Below, piece after piece: positions 7,620-17,100 of a DNA stretch of 47,922 nucleotides. Source of the DNA: Armatimonadota bacterium. GTDB lineage: Bacteria; Armatimonadota; Fimbriimonadia; Fimbriimonadales; ATM1. Both the position numbers and the translations under genes were made by a program. Below the pieces are notes generated by a model that was not told the DNA's origin, ran no database searches, and worked only from the letters and a program-made list of their open reading frames with translations. Within the stretch, counting starts at the first letter, position 1. The number at the start of each line of letters is the position of its first letter. The stretch covers positions 1 to 47,922 of the forward strand of contig JAJPJR010000051.1 of the NCBI GenBank assembly GCA_021324165.1, written 5' to 3'.

Positions 7620-8788
7620 AATCAAAAGGGAAAGTTTTAATCGTAGATGACGAGCCGAACATTCGGCGGATATTGCAGGCATCGCTTGAAAGGTCGGGAT
7701 ATGCGGCGAGCGCTGCCGAAAACGGAGAAGACGCGCTTGCGAAATTGGACTCGAACCGATTCGACCTGGTGATAACCGACGTGATGATGCCCGGTATGAC
7801 CGGCGTGGAGCTGTTAAATCAGATCAAAAGCAGGTGGCCGGAGCTGCCAGTACTCATCATGACCGCATACGGCACGATTCCTCAGGCGGTGGAAGCGATC
7901 AAGGCGGGCGCCGGCGATTACATTCCCAAACCGTTTGATTTGGAGCAGATGAAAAAAGCGGTCGCGTTTTGGTTGAAAAAGCCTGCACGTCCTAAGCCTG
8001 CGCAGCCTGTTGCCGATCCGCTTCAGGATTTTGTCTGCGCATCGCCAAAAATGCAGCAGATTGCAACGTTCATTCGTCAAGTGGCGAATTCGCGGGCGAC
8101 GGTTTTGATAACCGGAGAAAGTGGAACGGGAAAAGAGCAGGCAGCAAAAGCGATTCATCGCTGCAGCGCGCGATGCAACTCTCCGTTCGTGGCGGTTTCT
8201 TGCGCGGCCCTGCCTGAAACACTTTTGGAAAGCGAACTTTTTGGGCATGAAAAAGGCGCATTCACCGGAGCAGATTCGGCAAAGCCCGGAAGGTTTGAAC
8301 TTGCAGATGGCGGAACGCTGCTGTTGGATGAGATCGGCGAGGTGCCGCTGCCCATTCAAGTGAAACTTTTGCGCGTTTTGCAGGAGCGGGAGTTCGAGCG
8401 GCTGGGAGGCACTGCGCCGATCAAAGTGGATGTGCGGTTGATTGCCGCATCGAACCGAGATTTGGAAGAAGCGGTTGGAACGGGCCAATTTCGGCAGGAT
8501 CTGCTGTTCAGGCTGAAGGTGTTGACACTGGAACTTCCTCCGCTGCGCGAACGCATCGAAGACATCCTTCCGCTGACGGAACTGTTCTTGCAAAGGTTTT
8601 CTAAGCGGGAAGGAAAACAGATCGCTTCGGTTCAGCCAGCTGCTCAGCAGCGGCTTACGGCTTATTCGTGGCCGGGCAATGTCCGCGAGCTGGAAAATGT
8701 GATCGAACGCGCGGTGGTTTTGGCTGCGCCCGATGCCCGTGAACTCACCGCCGACCTGCTTCCGGCCGCACTGCTGAAAGCCGCCTGA
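7616..8788 (+). CDS. NtrC-family sigma-54 response regulator lacking HTH domain
   Basis: The 390-aa protein has a receiver domain (1-120) with phospho-acceptor Asp55 and the acidic pocket Asp11/Asp12, and a sigma-54 AAA+ domain (about 138-370) with Walker A GESGTGKE (167-174), the sigma-54 contact loop GAFTGA (214-219) and Walker B LLLDEIGE (235-242). It ends at [11 protein letters not shown], where normal NtrC proteins continue for about 80 residues into a Fis-type helix-turn-helix. Helicobacter FlgR is a known regulator of this truncated kind, acting without sequence-specific DNA binding. The GTG start overlaps the kinase stop (GTGA). The intact GAFTGA loop implies the genome encodes sigma-54. 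Confidence 0.93.
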   Translation: MKSKGKVLIVDDEPNIRRILQASLERSGYAASAAENGEDALAKLDSNRFDLVITDVMMPGMTGVELLNQIKSRWPELPVLIMTAYGTIPQAVEAIKAGAGDYIPKPFDLEQMKKAVAFWLKKPARPKPAQPVADPLQDFVCASPKMQQIATFIRQVANSRATVLITGESGTGKEQAAKAIHRCSARCNSPFVAVSCAALPETLLESELFGHEKGAFTGADSAKPGRFELADGGTLLLDEIGEVPLPIQVKLLRVLQEREFERLGGTAPIKVDVRLIAASNRDLEEAVGTGQFRQDLLFRLKVLTLELPPLRERIEDILPLTELFLQRFSKREGKQIASVQPAAQQRLTAYSWPGNVRELENVIERAVVLAAPDARELTADLLPAALLKAA

Positions 8789-8799
8789 AAAGGAACTGG

Positions 8800-8805
8800 T
8801 AAAAT
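8800..8805 (+). promoter_or_regulatory. Extended -10 for thioredoxin lipoprotein gene
   Basis: TGGTAAAAT (TGn plus TAAAAT) ends 7 nt before the ATG at 8813, predicting a leaderless transcript. Confidence 0.5.
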
Positions 8806-8812
8806 CGCTTCT

Positions 8813-9283
8813 ATGAAAACTTTAAAAAGCGCAGTTCTGGTTTTCGGCCTGGCCGCAATTCTGACTGCCGGCTGCAACAAGCAAGCCGATACGGTTGCCG
8901 CAAACGATGCTGAAAAGAACACCGCAGGATCGGCGGAGCCCAAATTCGCAACGACGTTCGAAGGTGCGTTGGATGAAGCCAAAAAACGCAACACGATCGT
9001 GATGATTGATTTCAACGCGACTTGGTGCGGCCCGTGCAAAGAGTTGGCAAAAACGGTATTTCCAAAGCCTGAAGTTTCTTCGCGGCTCGAAAAAATGGTG
9101 ACCGTTTCGCTGGATGTGGACAAGCCGGAGGGCCGCGACATGGCACAGAAATTCGGAATCACGGCGATTCCGGTCTGCTTGTTCTTGGATCAGAACGGCA
9201 AAGAGCTGAACAGAACGAACGGCCTGATTCCCGCCGAAACATTCGTGCAAGCGATTGACAAAGCGATGAACGCGAAAGGTTGA
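8813..9283 (+). CDS. Thioredoxin-fold lipoprotein
   Basis: The 156-aa protein begins with a lipoprotein signal peptide ending in LTAGC, so Cys21 would be lipidated and the protein anchored in a membrane. After an Ala/Glu-rich linker comes a thioredoxin-like domain with the active site WCGPC (Cys72 and Cys75), an AIPVCLFLD strand holding the cis-proline, and a C-terminal helix. It resembles DsbD-gamma/thioredoxin_7 type envelope thiol reductants. The partner is unknown; the only other DsbD-like piece in the window is at 25685. The gene appears to have its own promoter and converges with the YARHG gene. Confidence 0.9.
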   Translation: MKTLKSAVLVFGLAAILTAGCNKQADTVAANDAEKNTAGSAEPKFATTFEGALDEAKKRNTIVMIDFNATWCGPCKELAKTVFPKPEVSSRLEKMVTVSLDVDKPEGRDMAQKFGITAIPVCLFLDQNGKELNRTNGLIPAETFVQAIDKAMNAKG

Positions 9284-9289
9284 TTTGCG

Positions 9290-9322
9290 AGCGCCCCGGC
9301 ACGCGGAGCGAAGGCCGGCGCT
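9290..9322. terminator. Hairpin between convergent genes
   Basis: AGCGCC-CC-GGC (9290-9300) can pair with GCCGGCGCT (9314-9322) apart from a 2-nt bulge. It lies between two convergent stop codons and lacks a U-tract, so it is a plausible but weak bidirectional terminator. Confidence 0.35.
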
Positions 9323-9323
9323 A

Positions 9324-10478
9324 TCACCCTTCCACAGCCTTCACTTCGGCGATCGCTTTCTTTTCGTATTGCGCGATGAGGCCGGCATTGCGCCGCTCGA
9401 TTTCGGAAACCGACTTTTCGTTGTAGTTGGGGTTTGGCTTGTACCACGGCTGCGCCTGAAAATAACTTTGCAGCCACTCTTCTTTGAAACGCTTGCCGTG
9501 CCGGGCATAGATTTCCGAGCGGAGTTTTGCCGCGTCTTCGGCATAGAGTCCCGCGAGCAAAGAGGGATCGAACTTTTCGGTGCTGAGCGATGCGTGGAGT
9601 TCGGCCTCTCGATGCAAAATCACATCGAGGCTGCTTTGTTCGGGAGTCGAAAGGTCGGGGTCTTTGTACCCTCCGCTTGGCTTATACCACGGCTGGCTTT
9701 CGAAATATTTCGCCAGCCAATAGGTTTTGAACTTTCGGCCTTTGCGCGCATAAAACTCATTGCGAAGAAGCCTGAGTTCAACAAGGCTGAGACCCTGAAT
9801 GTCGTGCGGACTGACTTTGCCGTTCGCAAATTTCGGAAGATCGCCCGGAATCAGATTCACATTTCGTAGTTTCTCTTCTGCCAACATCAGGGTTTGAAAG
9901 TTTTGCATCTCCTGCTTTGTGAACGGCAGATTCCAGGTGGTTTCATCGCAAACATACCAGTACCGTTCTTCGAAATATGATTGAAGTTCTGGATCGTATT
10001 CGAACATGCGGCCGTGAATGGCAAGGATCTCAGCGCGCATGATCCGAAGGTCGGTCAGCGTTGGCGATCCGAGTTGTGCAACGGTAAACGTTCGATCGCG
10101 CCAAAAGCGCAGATCGCCGGGCTGAACGAAAGTGTGAAGCTCGGATTCTTTCTTGCGAATGAGATCAAGATTTGCGATGTCAATGTCGCTCAAATCGCCG
10201 TTGGAAAAATCGGGATTGGGTTTGTACCACGGTTGATGCTCCAGGAACTCCTGAATGTTTTTCTCTTTGAAAATGCGGCCGTGTTTTCCAAACACCACGC
10301 CGCGCATCTGCTGAAGCTGTTCCAACGGGATTCCTTCAAGATCGGCAAGTGACAGACGTTTTGTTTTCAGGTCCCACGACGCCCAATTTGGCGCGGAATG
10401 GGGCGGCACGGCAGTGCGCTTGGAGCAGCCGATCAGCCCCAGAATCACAAAAAACGCTGCCAACAAAAGAGGCTTCAC
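9324..10478 (-). CDS. Lipoprotein with four YARHG repeats
   Basis: The 384-aa protein has a lipoprotein signal ending LIGC near residue 18. Four copies of the YARHG module follow, recognisable by an LR..(F/Y)(A/G)(R/K)(H/K)GR.F core and a PWYKP end: VVFGKHGRIF...QPWYKPNPDF, EILAIHGRMF...RYWYVCDE (the most divergent), EFYARKGRKF...QPWYKPSGGY and EIYARHGKRF...QPWYKPNPNY. YARHG is a small extracellular domain of unknown function, usually found once per protein. The start is a GTG at 10478 with TAAGCT seven bases upstream. It is divergent from the acylase gene. Confidence 0.85.
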   Translation of the reverse strand: MKPLLLAAFFVILGLIGCSKRTAVPPHSAPNWASWDLKTKRLSLADLEGIPLEQLQQMRGVVFGKHGRIFKEKNIQEFLEHQPWYKPNPDFSNGDLSDIDIANLDLIRKKESELHTFVQPGDLRFWRDRTFTVAQLGSPTLTDLRIMRAEILAIHGRMFEYDPELQSYFEERYWYVCDETTWNLPFTKQEMQNFQTLMLAEEKLRNVNLIPGDLPKFANGKVSPHDIQGLSLVELRLLRNEFYARKGRKFKTYWLAKYFESQPWYKPSGGYKDPDLSTPEQSSLDVILHREAELHASLSTEKFDPSLLAGLYAEDAAKLRSEIYARHGKRFKEEWLQSYFQAQPWYKPNPNYNEKSVSEIERRNAGLIAQYEKKAIAEVKAVEG

Positions 10479-10485
10479 GGAGCCA

Positions 10486-10491
10486 AGCTTA
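10486..10491 (-). promoter_or_regulatory. -10 box for YARHG lipoprotein gene
   Basis: Minus-strand TAAGCT lies 7 nt before the GTG at 10478, a leaderless arrangement. Confidence 0.45.
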
Positions 10492-10511
10492 CCCCTGCCC
10501 CGGTTGTCGGC

Positions 10512-10517
10512 TAAACT
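10512..10517 (+). promoter_or_regulatory. -10 box for penicillin acylase gene
   Basis: TAAACT lies 7 nt before the GTG at 10525. It supports GTG 10525 as the start and a leaderless mRNA. Confidence 0.5.
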
Positions 10518-10524
10518 CGCAAGC

Positions 10525-12768
10525 GTGATAGTTCCAATCGTTTTTGCAACAGCGGCTCTTCAAGCGCCGCCGGAGATTGTCCGTGGTTCTTTTGGCGAGC
10601 CGCACATTTTTGCGAACTCCCTTGAAAAGGCGTTTTTTTATGCAGGATATTCGGTTGCGCAAGACCGCCTGTGGCAGATGGATTTGAGCCGCCGATCGGC
10701 ACGCGGACGGCTTGCCGCGCTTTTGGGAGCGCAAGCCGTGAATTCGGACAAAGATGCGATTCGGTTTGGGTACACCGATCAGGAATATCAAAGGCTTTTT
10801 GAAAAACTCAGCGCCGAAACAAAAACCATATTCCAGGCCTATGCAAACGGAGTGAACGCTTGGATTGATGAAGCCGCGCAGCAGAAAAAACTGCCGCAAA
10901 ATTATGAAGGCACTAAGCCGGAAAAGTGGACGGTGAACGATTCACTGGCAATCGGCGTTAACTTGACTCGACTTTTCGGCAAAGGCGGCGCCGGTGAAAT
11001 CCGCAACCTTTTGCTCTACACCTATTTGAAAGACAAACTCGGCGCCGAAACGACCAAAGCGGTCGAAGACATCGCGTGGATGATCGACAGAAGTTCTCCC
11101 TGCACATGCGATGATGCCGACGATCCGTTCAAAGGCGTATCGCCGTTCGAGGAGCCGCGGCCGAACTCGCTGGCTGAGCATATCAAACTTCTGCCAAAAG
11201 TGAACCTTTTTGAACTGCTGCCTGGAATCAGGCTTGAACAACAGTCCGCCATGAAAGAGATTGCGGCCGAAAACGCGATCCCTTACAAAACGGGCAGTTA
11301 TGCGATGGTCGTTTCGCCAAGAAAAAGCGCGATCGGCGTGCCGCTTCTGCTCAACGGGCCGCAGATGGGATTTCAAACGCCCTCGATTGTGCACCAGATG
11401 AGCATTGATTGTCCCACCTACACAGCGGTGGGAATGGATCTTCCTGGACTGCCCGGAGTGCTGATTGGTCACACGCCAAAACTTGCTTGGGGATTTACGA
11501 GCGGCGTTGCCGATACCGATGACATTTTCTTTGTGAAACTCAATCCGTCGAATGCGAAGCAGTATGAACTGAACGGCAAAACGGTTGATTTTGAAACCGT
11601 TGATGTGCCGATTCAAGTGAAGGGGTCTGCACCCACGAGTGCTGCGCGCGAAATGAGCGTGTATGGCCCCGTGGTGATTAAATCGGTCGGCACGGGCGTT
11701 GCCTATTGCAGAAAGTCAACCATTTGGATGGCCGAAACCGAGGCGCTCGATGCGATTCCGAAGATTGCGCGATGTGCGGGCATTTCCGACGCGCAAAAGT
11801 TGGCGCATGGATTCAACGCAAGTTTAAATTTTTTCGTGGCAACAACGCAGGGCGACATCGGATGGTTTTTCTGCGGACGGGTTCCGCTTCGATCGCCGAA
11901 CGCCGACCCCAGGCTTCCGATTCCAGGCGACGGCAAGCACGATTGGAAAGGCGTTCTTGCCCCCGAAAAGATGCCTTTTGTGATCAATCCAAAAAAAGGG
12001 TGGATTGCTAACTGGAACAACAAGCCGGTGAGTTGGTGGCCGAATTTTGATACGCCCGTTTGGGGAAGGTTTTTCAGAAATGAGGTGATCAACTGGGTGA
12101 TGGGAGCGCCGCCGTTCATTTCGTCGCAGGGACTTGAAAACAATGCACGCTACATCGCCACGCACGAATCGGAACCTGCATATTTTGTTGCCGAACTTTT
12201 GAAAGCCGTTGTTCCAAAAAACGAGACGGAGAAAAAGGCGGTCGCTTACCTTAGAAACTGGGATTTGAACTTTATGGACGGCGCATCGGCTCCGCTCATT
12301 TATCGCCACTGGTTTGCCAGATTGCAGGAAGAGATTTTTCTTGCCAAAACCGGCAATTTTCTTTCTGCGGCCACGTTTGCGCAGGTGATTCAACCCACGC
12401 TGGTGTATAACGCTCTTGAAGCAAAAACACGGTTCGATTGGCTTAGCGGAAGAACCAAAACGCAGATTCTGCAAACATCGCTTGACAAAGCGATTGACGG
12501 GATGACAAAAGATTTCGGGCCCGACCCGGCCAAGTGGCGATACCGCGCCTCGAGGCTGCCGTTCGGCGGCCCGTCGGACGCGCTGTATTCCAATCGCGGA
12601 ACGTATATTCAAGTTGTCGAGCTGTGGCCCGAGCCTCGGGGCCGGTTTGTCGCCCCGCCTGGCATTGCCGAAGACCCGCAGTCTCCGCACGCTTTCGATC
12701 AAGTTGCGCTTGCGGCAAACTGGGCTTATTATCCGATGATTTGGAGAAAAGAGGACCTGCAAAAATGA
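10525..12768 (+). CDS. Penicillin acylase family (Ntn) amidohydrolase
   Basis: This is a 747-aa N-terminal-nucleophile hydrolase precursor. The start at GTG 10525 (MIVPIVFATAALQA) gives a signal peptide followed by the family opening EIVRGSFGEPHIFA and SVAQDRLWQMDL. The autocatalytic cleavage site is in KTGSYAMVV, with Ser258 becoming the N-terminal nucleophile of the beta chain; PLLLNGPQMGF and the GHTPKLAWGFTSG region follow as in other members. Such enzymes cleave amides such as acylated amino acids, beta-lactams or acyl-homoserine lactones; the substrate cannot be told here. An upstream in-frame start at 10414 would overlap the divergent lipoprotein gene and destroy the signal peptide. 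The stop overlaps the next gene (ATGA). Confidence 0.92.
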   Translation: MIVPIVFATAALQAPPEIVRGSFGEPHIFANSLEKAFFYAGYSVAQDRLWQMDLSRRSARGRLAALLGAQAVNSDKDAIRFGYTDQEYQRLFEKLSAETKTIFQAYANGVNAWIDEAAQQKKLPQNYEGTKPEKWTVNDSLAIGVNLTRLFGKGGAGEIRNLLLYTYLKDKLGAETTKAVEDIAWMIDRSSPCTCDDADDPFKGVSPFEEPRPNSLAEHIKLLPKVNLFELLPGIRLEQQSAMKEIAAENAIPYKTGSYAMVVSPRKSAIGVPLLLNGPQMGFQTPSIVHQMSIDCPTYTAVGMDLPGLPGVLIGHTPKLAWGFTSGVADTDDIFFVKLNPSNAKQYELNGKTVDFETVDVPIQVKGSAPTSAAREMSVYGPVVIKSVGTGVAYCRKSTIWMAETEALDAIPKIARCAGISDAQKLAHGFNASLNFFVATTQGDIGWFFCGRVPLRSPNADPRLPIPGDGKHDWKGVLAPEKMPFVINPKKGWIANWNNKPVSWWPNFDTPVWGRFFRNEVINWVMGAPPFISSQGLENNARYIATHESEPAYFVAELLKAVVPKNETEKKAVAYLRNWDLNFMDGASAPLIYRHWFARLQEEIFLAKTGNFLSAATFAQVIQPTLVYNALEAKTRFDWLSGRTKTQILQTSLDKAIDGMTKDFGPDPAKWRYRASRLPFGGPSDALYSNRGTYIQVVELWPEPRGRFVAPPGIAEDPQSPHAFDQVALAANWAYYPMIWRKEDLQK

Positions 12769-13358
12769 GCATAGATCCTTTGGACGTTGCAACCGAAAAC
12801 GACGACCAGAAAGAACGCAACTCTCGATTGAATGCGATGGTGGCGGTTTCGATCGCGATCATCGCAACGTTTATGGGAATTTGCCACGTCAAAGACGGAA
12901 ACATTGTGCAGGCGATGCAAATGGCACAGGTGGATCGAAACGATCAGTGGGCATTTGGACAATCTAAAAGCATCAAGTCCAAGATTTTTGAAACCACCGC
13001 GGCGCGGCTCGAAATTGATGCACGAACATCGTCTGATCCCCGACCGTTATTGGCGCTTGCACGCGAATATCGCGCGAAGGCAGCCGCCGAAGAAAAAGAT
13101 AAGGAGACGGCGTTCGATGCCGCCAAAACAGCCGCCAAAAGTTATGACGATTGGAACTTGCGCGACGATCAGTTCGATATGAGCGAGTCGGCGCTTTCGT
13201 TGGCGATTTCACTGTTTGCCATCACCGCGCTCACGCACAAACGGTGGCTTTATTTTGTGGGTGTTGTGCCATCGGTTTTTGGAATCATTTTGGGCTTGGC
13301 CGGACTGTTCGGCTGGGGCATCCATCCCGATGCGTTCGCGAAGTTTTTGGGCACCTAA
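12765..13358 (+). CDS. DUF4337 membrane protein
   Basis: The 197-aa protein matches DUF4337: RLNAMVAVSIAIIATFMGI as the first membrane segment, then KDGNIVQAMQMAQVDRNDQW and QSKSIKSKIFE, a hydrophilic central helical region, and two C-terminal membrane segments (about 142-160 and 166-188). The function of the family is unknown. The ATG overlaps the acylase stop by four bases, so the two are probably translated from one mRNA. Confidence 0.8.
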   Translation: MSIDPLDVATENDDQKERNSRLNAMVAVSIAIIATFMGICHVKDGNIVQAMQMAQVDRNDQWAFGQSKSIKSKIFETTAARLEIDARTSSDPRPLLALAREYRAKAAAEEKDKETAFDAAKTAAKSYDDWNLRDDQFDMSESALSLAISLFAITALTHKRWLYFVGVVPSVFGIILGLAGLFGWGIHPDAFAKFLGT

Positions 13359-13371
13359 ACGGCCGTGAACT

Positions 13372-14151
13372 TTGGGCACTTGGCAGCGTCTTTATCTTGT
13401 GATGCTGGCGGGATTGCTATTGGCTTTTTCGGCGCAAATTGCTGGAAGCCAAATTACGTTGAACGTGAACGGCACAGCACGCACTGCGTTGGTGTTCGCT
13501 CCAAGCCAGCATGGCGCCGGACGTGCTCCGTGCGTCATGGTCTTTCACGGCTACACGGCAAATGCGAGACTCGCAGCGATGCAGTTTGAAATTCACAAGT
13601 TGTGGCCGCAGGCATATGTGGTTTATGCGCAGGGACTGCCCACAAAACTGTTTCGACGCGGAATCGGCGAGCAGCCGGGATGGCAGCTGATGCCACGCGA
13701 CAACGGCGACCGCGATGTGAACTATGTGAAGGCTTTGCTTAAATGGGCAGACAGTACCCATGAGATCAACACGAAGCGGATTTATTATGCCGGCCATTCC
13801 AACGGCAGCGGATTCGCTTGGGTGGTTTTGAAAACTTTAGGTGAAAAGTTTGCCGCATTCGGCGCCTTGTGCGGTGGAACGATTCTGCCGTTGGAAGGTG
13901 CGCCCAAAAAGCCCGCGATCCTTTTTGCAGGATCGGAAGACAAACTTGTGCCCCCAGTTACCGTTCAAAACTTCGCGAAAAGGCTCGCGCGGCACAACGG
14001 CTGCGCGGCAGGCCGGAGTTCCGACGGCATCACGGTTTTCCAGGGGCCCGCGCCGGTTTACATTTGCATTTACCCAGGCGGCCATCTTCCGCCCAAATCC
14101 GCTTACAAGCAGTTGGTGGAGTTTTTCAAAAGCGGGAAGATCAAAGGTTAG
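13372..14151 (+). CDS. Secreted PHB-depolymerase/feruloyl-esterase-like hydrolase
   Basis: This alpha/beta hydrolase of about 259 aa has an N-terminal signal peptide (LAGLLLAFSAQIAG). Family features: PCVMVFHGYTANA as the oxyanion strand, a nucleophile elbow GHSNGSG with Ser143, an acidic residue in ILFAGSEDKLVPP and a C-terminal His in YPGGHLPP. This is the LpqC/poly(3-hydroxybutyrate) depolymerase/esterase D1 pattern; polyester, feruloyl or acetyl esters are possible substrates. The start is uncertain: TTG 13372 follows the DUF4337 stop by 13 nt; GTG 13399 or ATG 13402 would still leave a short signal peptide. Confidence 0.82.
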   Translation: MGTWQRLYLVMLAGLLLAFSAQIAGSQITLNVNGTARTALVFAPSQHGAGRAPCVMVFHGYTANARLAAMQFEIHKLWPQAYVVYAQGLPTKLFRRGIGEQPGWQLMPRDNGDRDVNYVKALLKWADSTHEINTKRIYYAGHSNGSGFAWVVLKTLGEKFAAFGALCGGTILPLEGAPKKPAILFAGSEDKLVPPVTVQNFAKRLARHNGCAAGRSSDGITVFQGPAPVYICIYPGGHLPPKSAYKQLVEFFKSGKIKG

Positions 14152-14182
14152 GGTCGTGAGATAATAGGCGCCAGGAGGCGCT

Positions 14183-17100
14183 GTGTTATCCATTTGTCTT
14201 TCTCTTTTTCAGACAGATTCGCCTATCGCGTTTGGAATGCGCGAACTCGCAGCGGTGATCGGCTCAAAGACCGCGAACGTTGAGGTTTTGGTTCGGCGCG
14301 GCATGCAGCCCGAATCGTATCGCATCGTGTGCGACGGAAAAATGGCGCGCATTGTCAGTTCCGATGAAACCGGAGCGATGTACGGCCTGCTCGAGTTTGC
14401 CGAACGCGCAAAACTGCATCCATCCAACGTTTGGAAAACGCACGTCGAAGCAAAGCCGTACTTAGCCGACCGCGGAGTGAATCTGTTTCTCACTCTGCCG
14501 TGGAACTATCAAAAAAACGATACCGACTTCGCAATTGACGCGCTCACCGATCCCCGCCGATGGTGGTTTCAAAACGAGGATTACTGGCAGACGTTGTTCG
14601 ATCTGATGGCGCGGAGCCGGCTGAACTGGCTCGATATTCACGGGGCGTGGGATATCAGCGTTACGAACGCACCCAACCTGTACGCCTATTTTGTAACCAG
14701 CCCTTCGTTTCCGCTTGTCGGCGTTCCGGAAAGCGTAAAAACGGCCAACCTGCGAAGGCTGAACTGGGTGATCGAGAAAGCGCATTCACGAGGTATCCGC
14801 GTGAGCCTTATGGCCTATGAGGCCAACTTTCGCATTCCGCAAAATCCCAACCCGCCCTATGAACCAACCGAACACAATCTTTACCAATATACGCGCGAAG
14901 TGGTTGAAAAACTGGTCAGAAACGCACCTAAGTTAGATGCGATCGGATTTCGAATCGGCGAAAGCGGAAAAAGCGAAACGTTTTTTCGGTGTTATGGCGA
15001 GGCCGTGAAGAACAGCGGACGCGATATCCCGCTCATCACACGATCCTGGATCACCACAAAGCAGAAGGTTCTTCCTCTTGCCCGCGCGTCGAATGACTTC
15101 ACGGTAGAGATCAAGTACAACGGCGAGCATTGGGGCGCTCCTTACATCGCCGCCGGCGGCAGAGTGGCCAACTGGTACAGTTACTCGTTCGAAGATTATC
15201 TCAGCGATTCGGGTGCGAAAGGCGCTGCCACCTGGCCCGGAAATCCCGCCGAAGGCGGAGGCTTTTGGCCAAGCCAGCCCTACAAAATCGTTTGGCAGGT
15301 TCGTGCGAACGGAACGCACCGCATCTTCCCTTTTTACAATCCGGACTTCACGCGGCGAACGATTGCTCAGATGAAAATCGGAACCGCAACCGGATACACG
15401 GTCGAGGGACTGGATGCGTACTTTCCAAAACCTCCGGATTATTACTTGGCGAATTCGGCAGACAGATATTGTAACTGGATTCATGAGCGCGACGAACTTT
15501 ATTGGATGTGTTGGGGAAGGCTTGGATACGATCCGCACGTGCCCGATGCCGTTTTCGATTCCAGGGCAAAAGACCTGCTTGGGCGCAATTCGGAAACCGA
15601 CATCAGGTTTTGGAAAGCGGCCAGCACGATTGTGCCGCTGATTTTTTGCGTGCACAGTTTGGGTCCCGATCACCGAAGCAACGCGCCGGAACTGGAGTGG
15701 GACGGCGACACCGACGCGTTCATTCAGGGACAAGGTTTCGATTCGCACCTGTTCATGCCGCTGAACGAACAGTTGGCAAATAGAGCGACGCAAGGCGTTG
15801 ACGGACGAATCAAGTACGACGAAGCGCTCGACCTTATGGACTCTTATCCCGGCCTTTCCTTTCCGAACGATTCATCCATCGGCCGAGTCAAAGAGATTCA
15901 TGCATCGCTGGAAGCGGTTGGGAACCTGCTTCGATATCATATCGAACGGATGGCTTCGGCCAAGGCGTATGCCGAAACCGAAGCCGTGCAAGGCAGCCCG
16001 CGCCGCAACGCACAAGTAGATCGCATCCAAACTGCGGCAAGGTGCATGGAATTGCTCGCGTCGAACCCGTACTACAAACCTTTCACCGACCGGCTTCGCA
16101 TGCACACAAACAGCTTTTCCTGGAGCCAAGAAGCTGCGAAGGTGAAAGCGGAGGCTGCGCGAATCGAGCAGCTGCCAACGGCGCCCGATCCGTTTGCGTC
16201 GCAACCGCCGGTGCTTTCTTGGCAGCGCGCGTGGTCGAGCTGGAAAGCCGTCGGCGGCAATGTCGTGGCTTCGATTACTTCTCCAACGGCGGTCAAAGCG
16301 TGGCTGCTGGTTAAGCCCCTTCCGAGTTCGACGTACTTTCATAAACTGCCGATGCGAAAGATCGGCAATCGGTTCGAAGCGCAGTTTCCACGTGAACGGT
16401 TTGGTCACATGATCGCATTCGAACTGATGGATGATACGCGTGTTTGGCGGCATCCAAGATATCCGGCTCCGTACAAAATCATCCCTGCACTGCCGGGACC
16501 TACGCCGCAGATTTACAACGCATCCGAAGCGATGACTTATTTGAATCCGTCGGCGATCACGCCGCAAAAGTATGCAGGACTGCTTCTTGGCACTCGCGCG
16601 TGGGCGTTTTTTGGCGGCTACGACCGAGCAGTAAAGCGCAAACTGCTCGACCCCGTTGAACGCGGCATGAGGCTCGTCATTTTGCAGCAGGATTTTAATC
16701 GCTACAGACTGGACTGGCTGCCAAACCCTCTGCGGTTTGAAAGCGGAAACTGGAATCTGTTTGATCCGGCGGGGGCGCTCGATCTTCCGAAAGTTGAAAC
16801 GCAGGACATTATGTGGCAGAGGTTTTTGCCCAGCCGTGGATGGACGGTGTATGGCAACGGCGGAATCGCCAAGATGAACTGGGGCAAAGGCGAAATTTGG
16901 GTGACGAGCGCGCGCCTGATGCAGCGAATGCACATTCCAACCGCCGCCAGAGCGTTTGTGCGTCTGTTGAGTTTAGGCGGCAGGGAAAAGCCGACGGTTC
17001 TGGTGGACAGCTGCAGCGAAGGCGCCGACTATTCCAGTTCTTGCCACGCCGACTTGATGAACTCCCACGGCATTCCGTTCGTTACGATGGGTGAACTGAT

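Noticed and set aside
7814-8593. Minus-strand frame of 259 codons within the response regulator gene
   Set aside because: Shadow of a gene with complete receiver and AAA+ motifs; composition Arg/His/Gln-rich and no family pattern.
10414-10524. N-terminal extension of the penicillin acylase
   Set aside because: It overlaps the divergent lipoprotein gene, buries the signal peptide and lies upstream of the TAAACT promoter box.
11824-12792. Minus-strand frame of 322 codons opposite the penicillin acylase
   Set aside because: Shadow frame; the acylase strand has intact motifs and an ATGA junction with the next gene.
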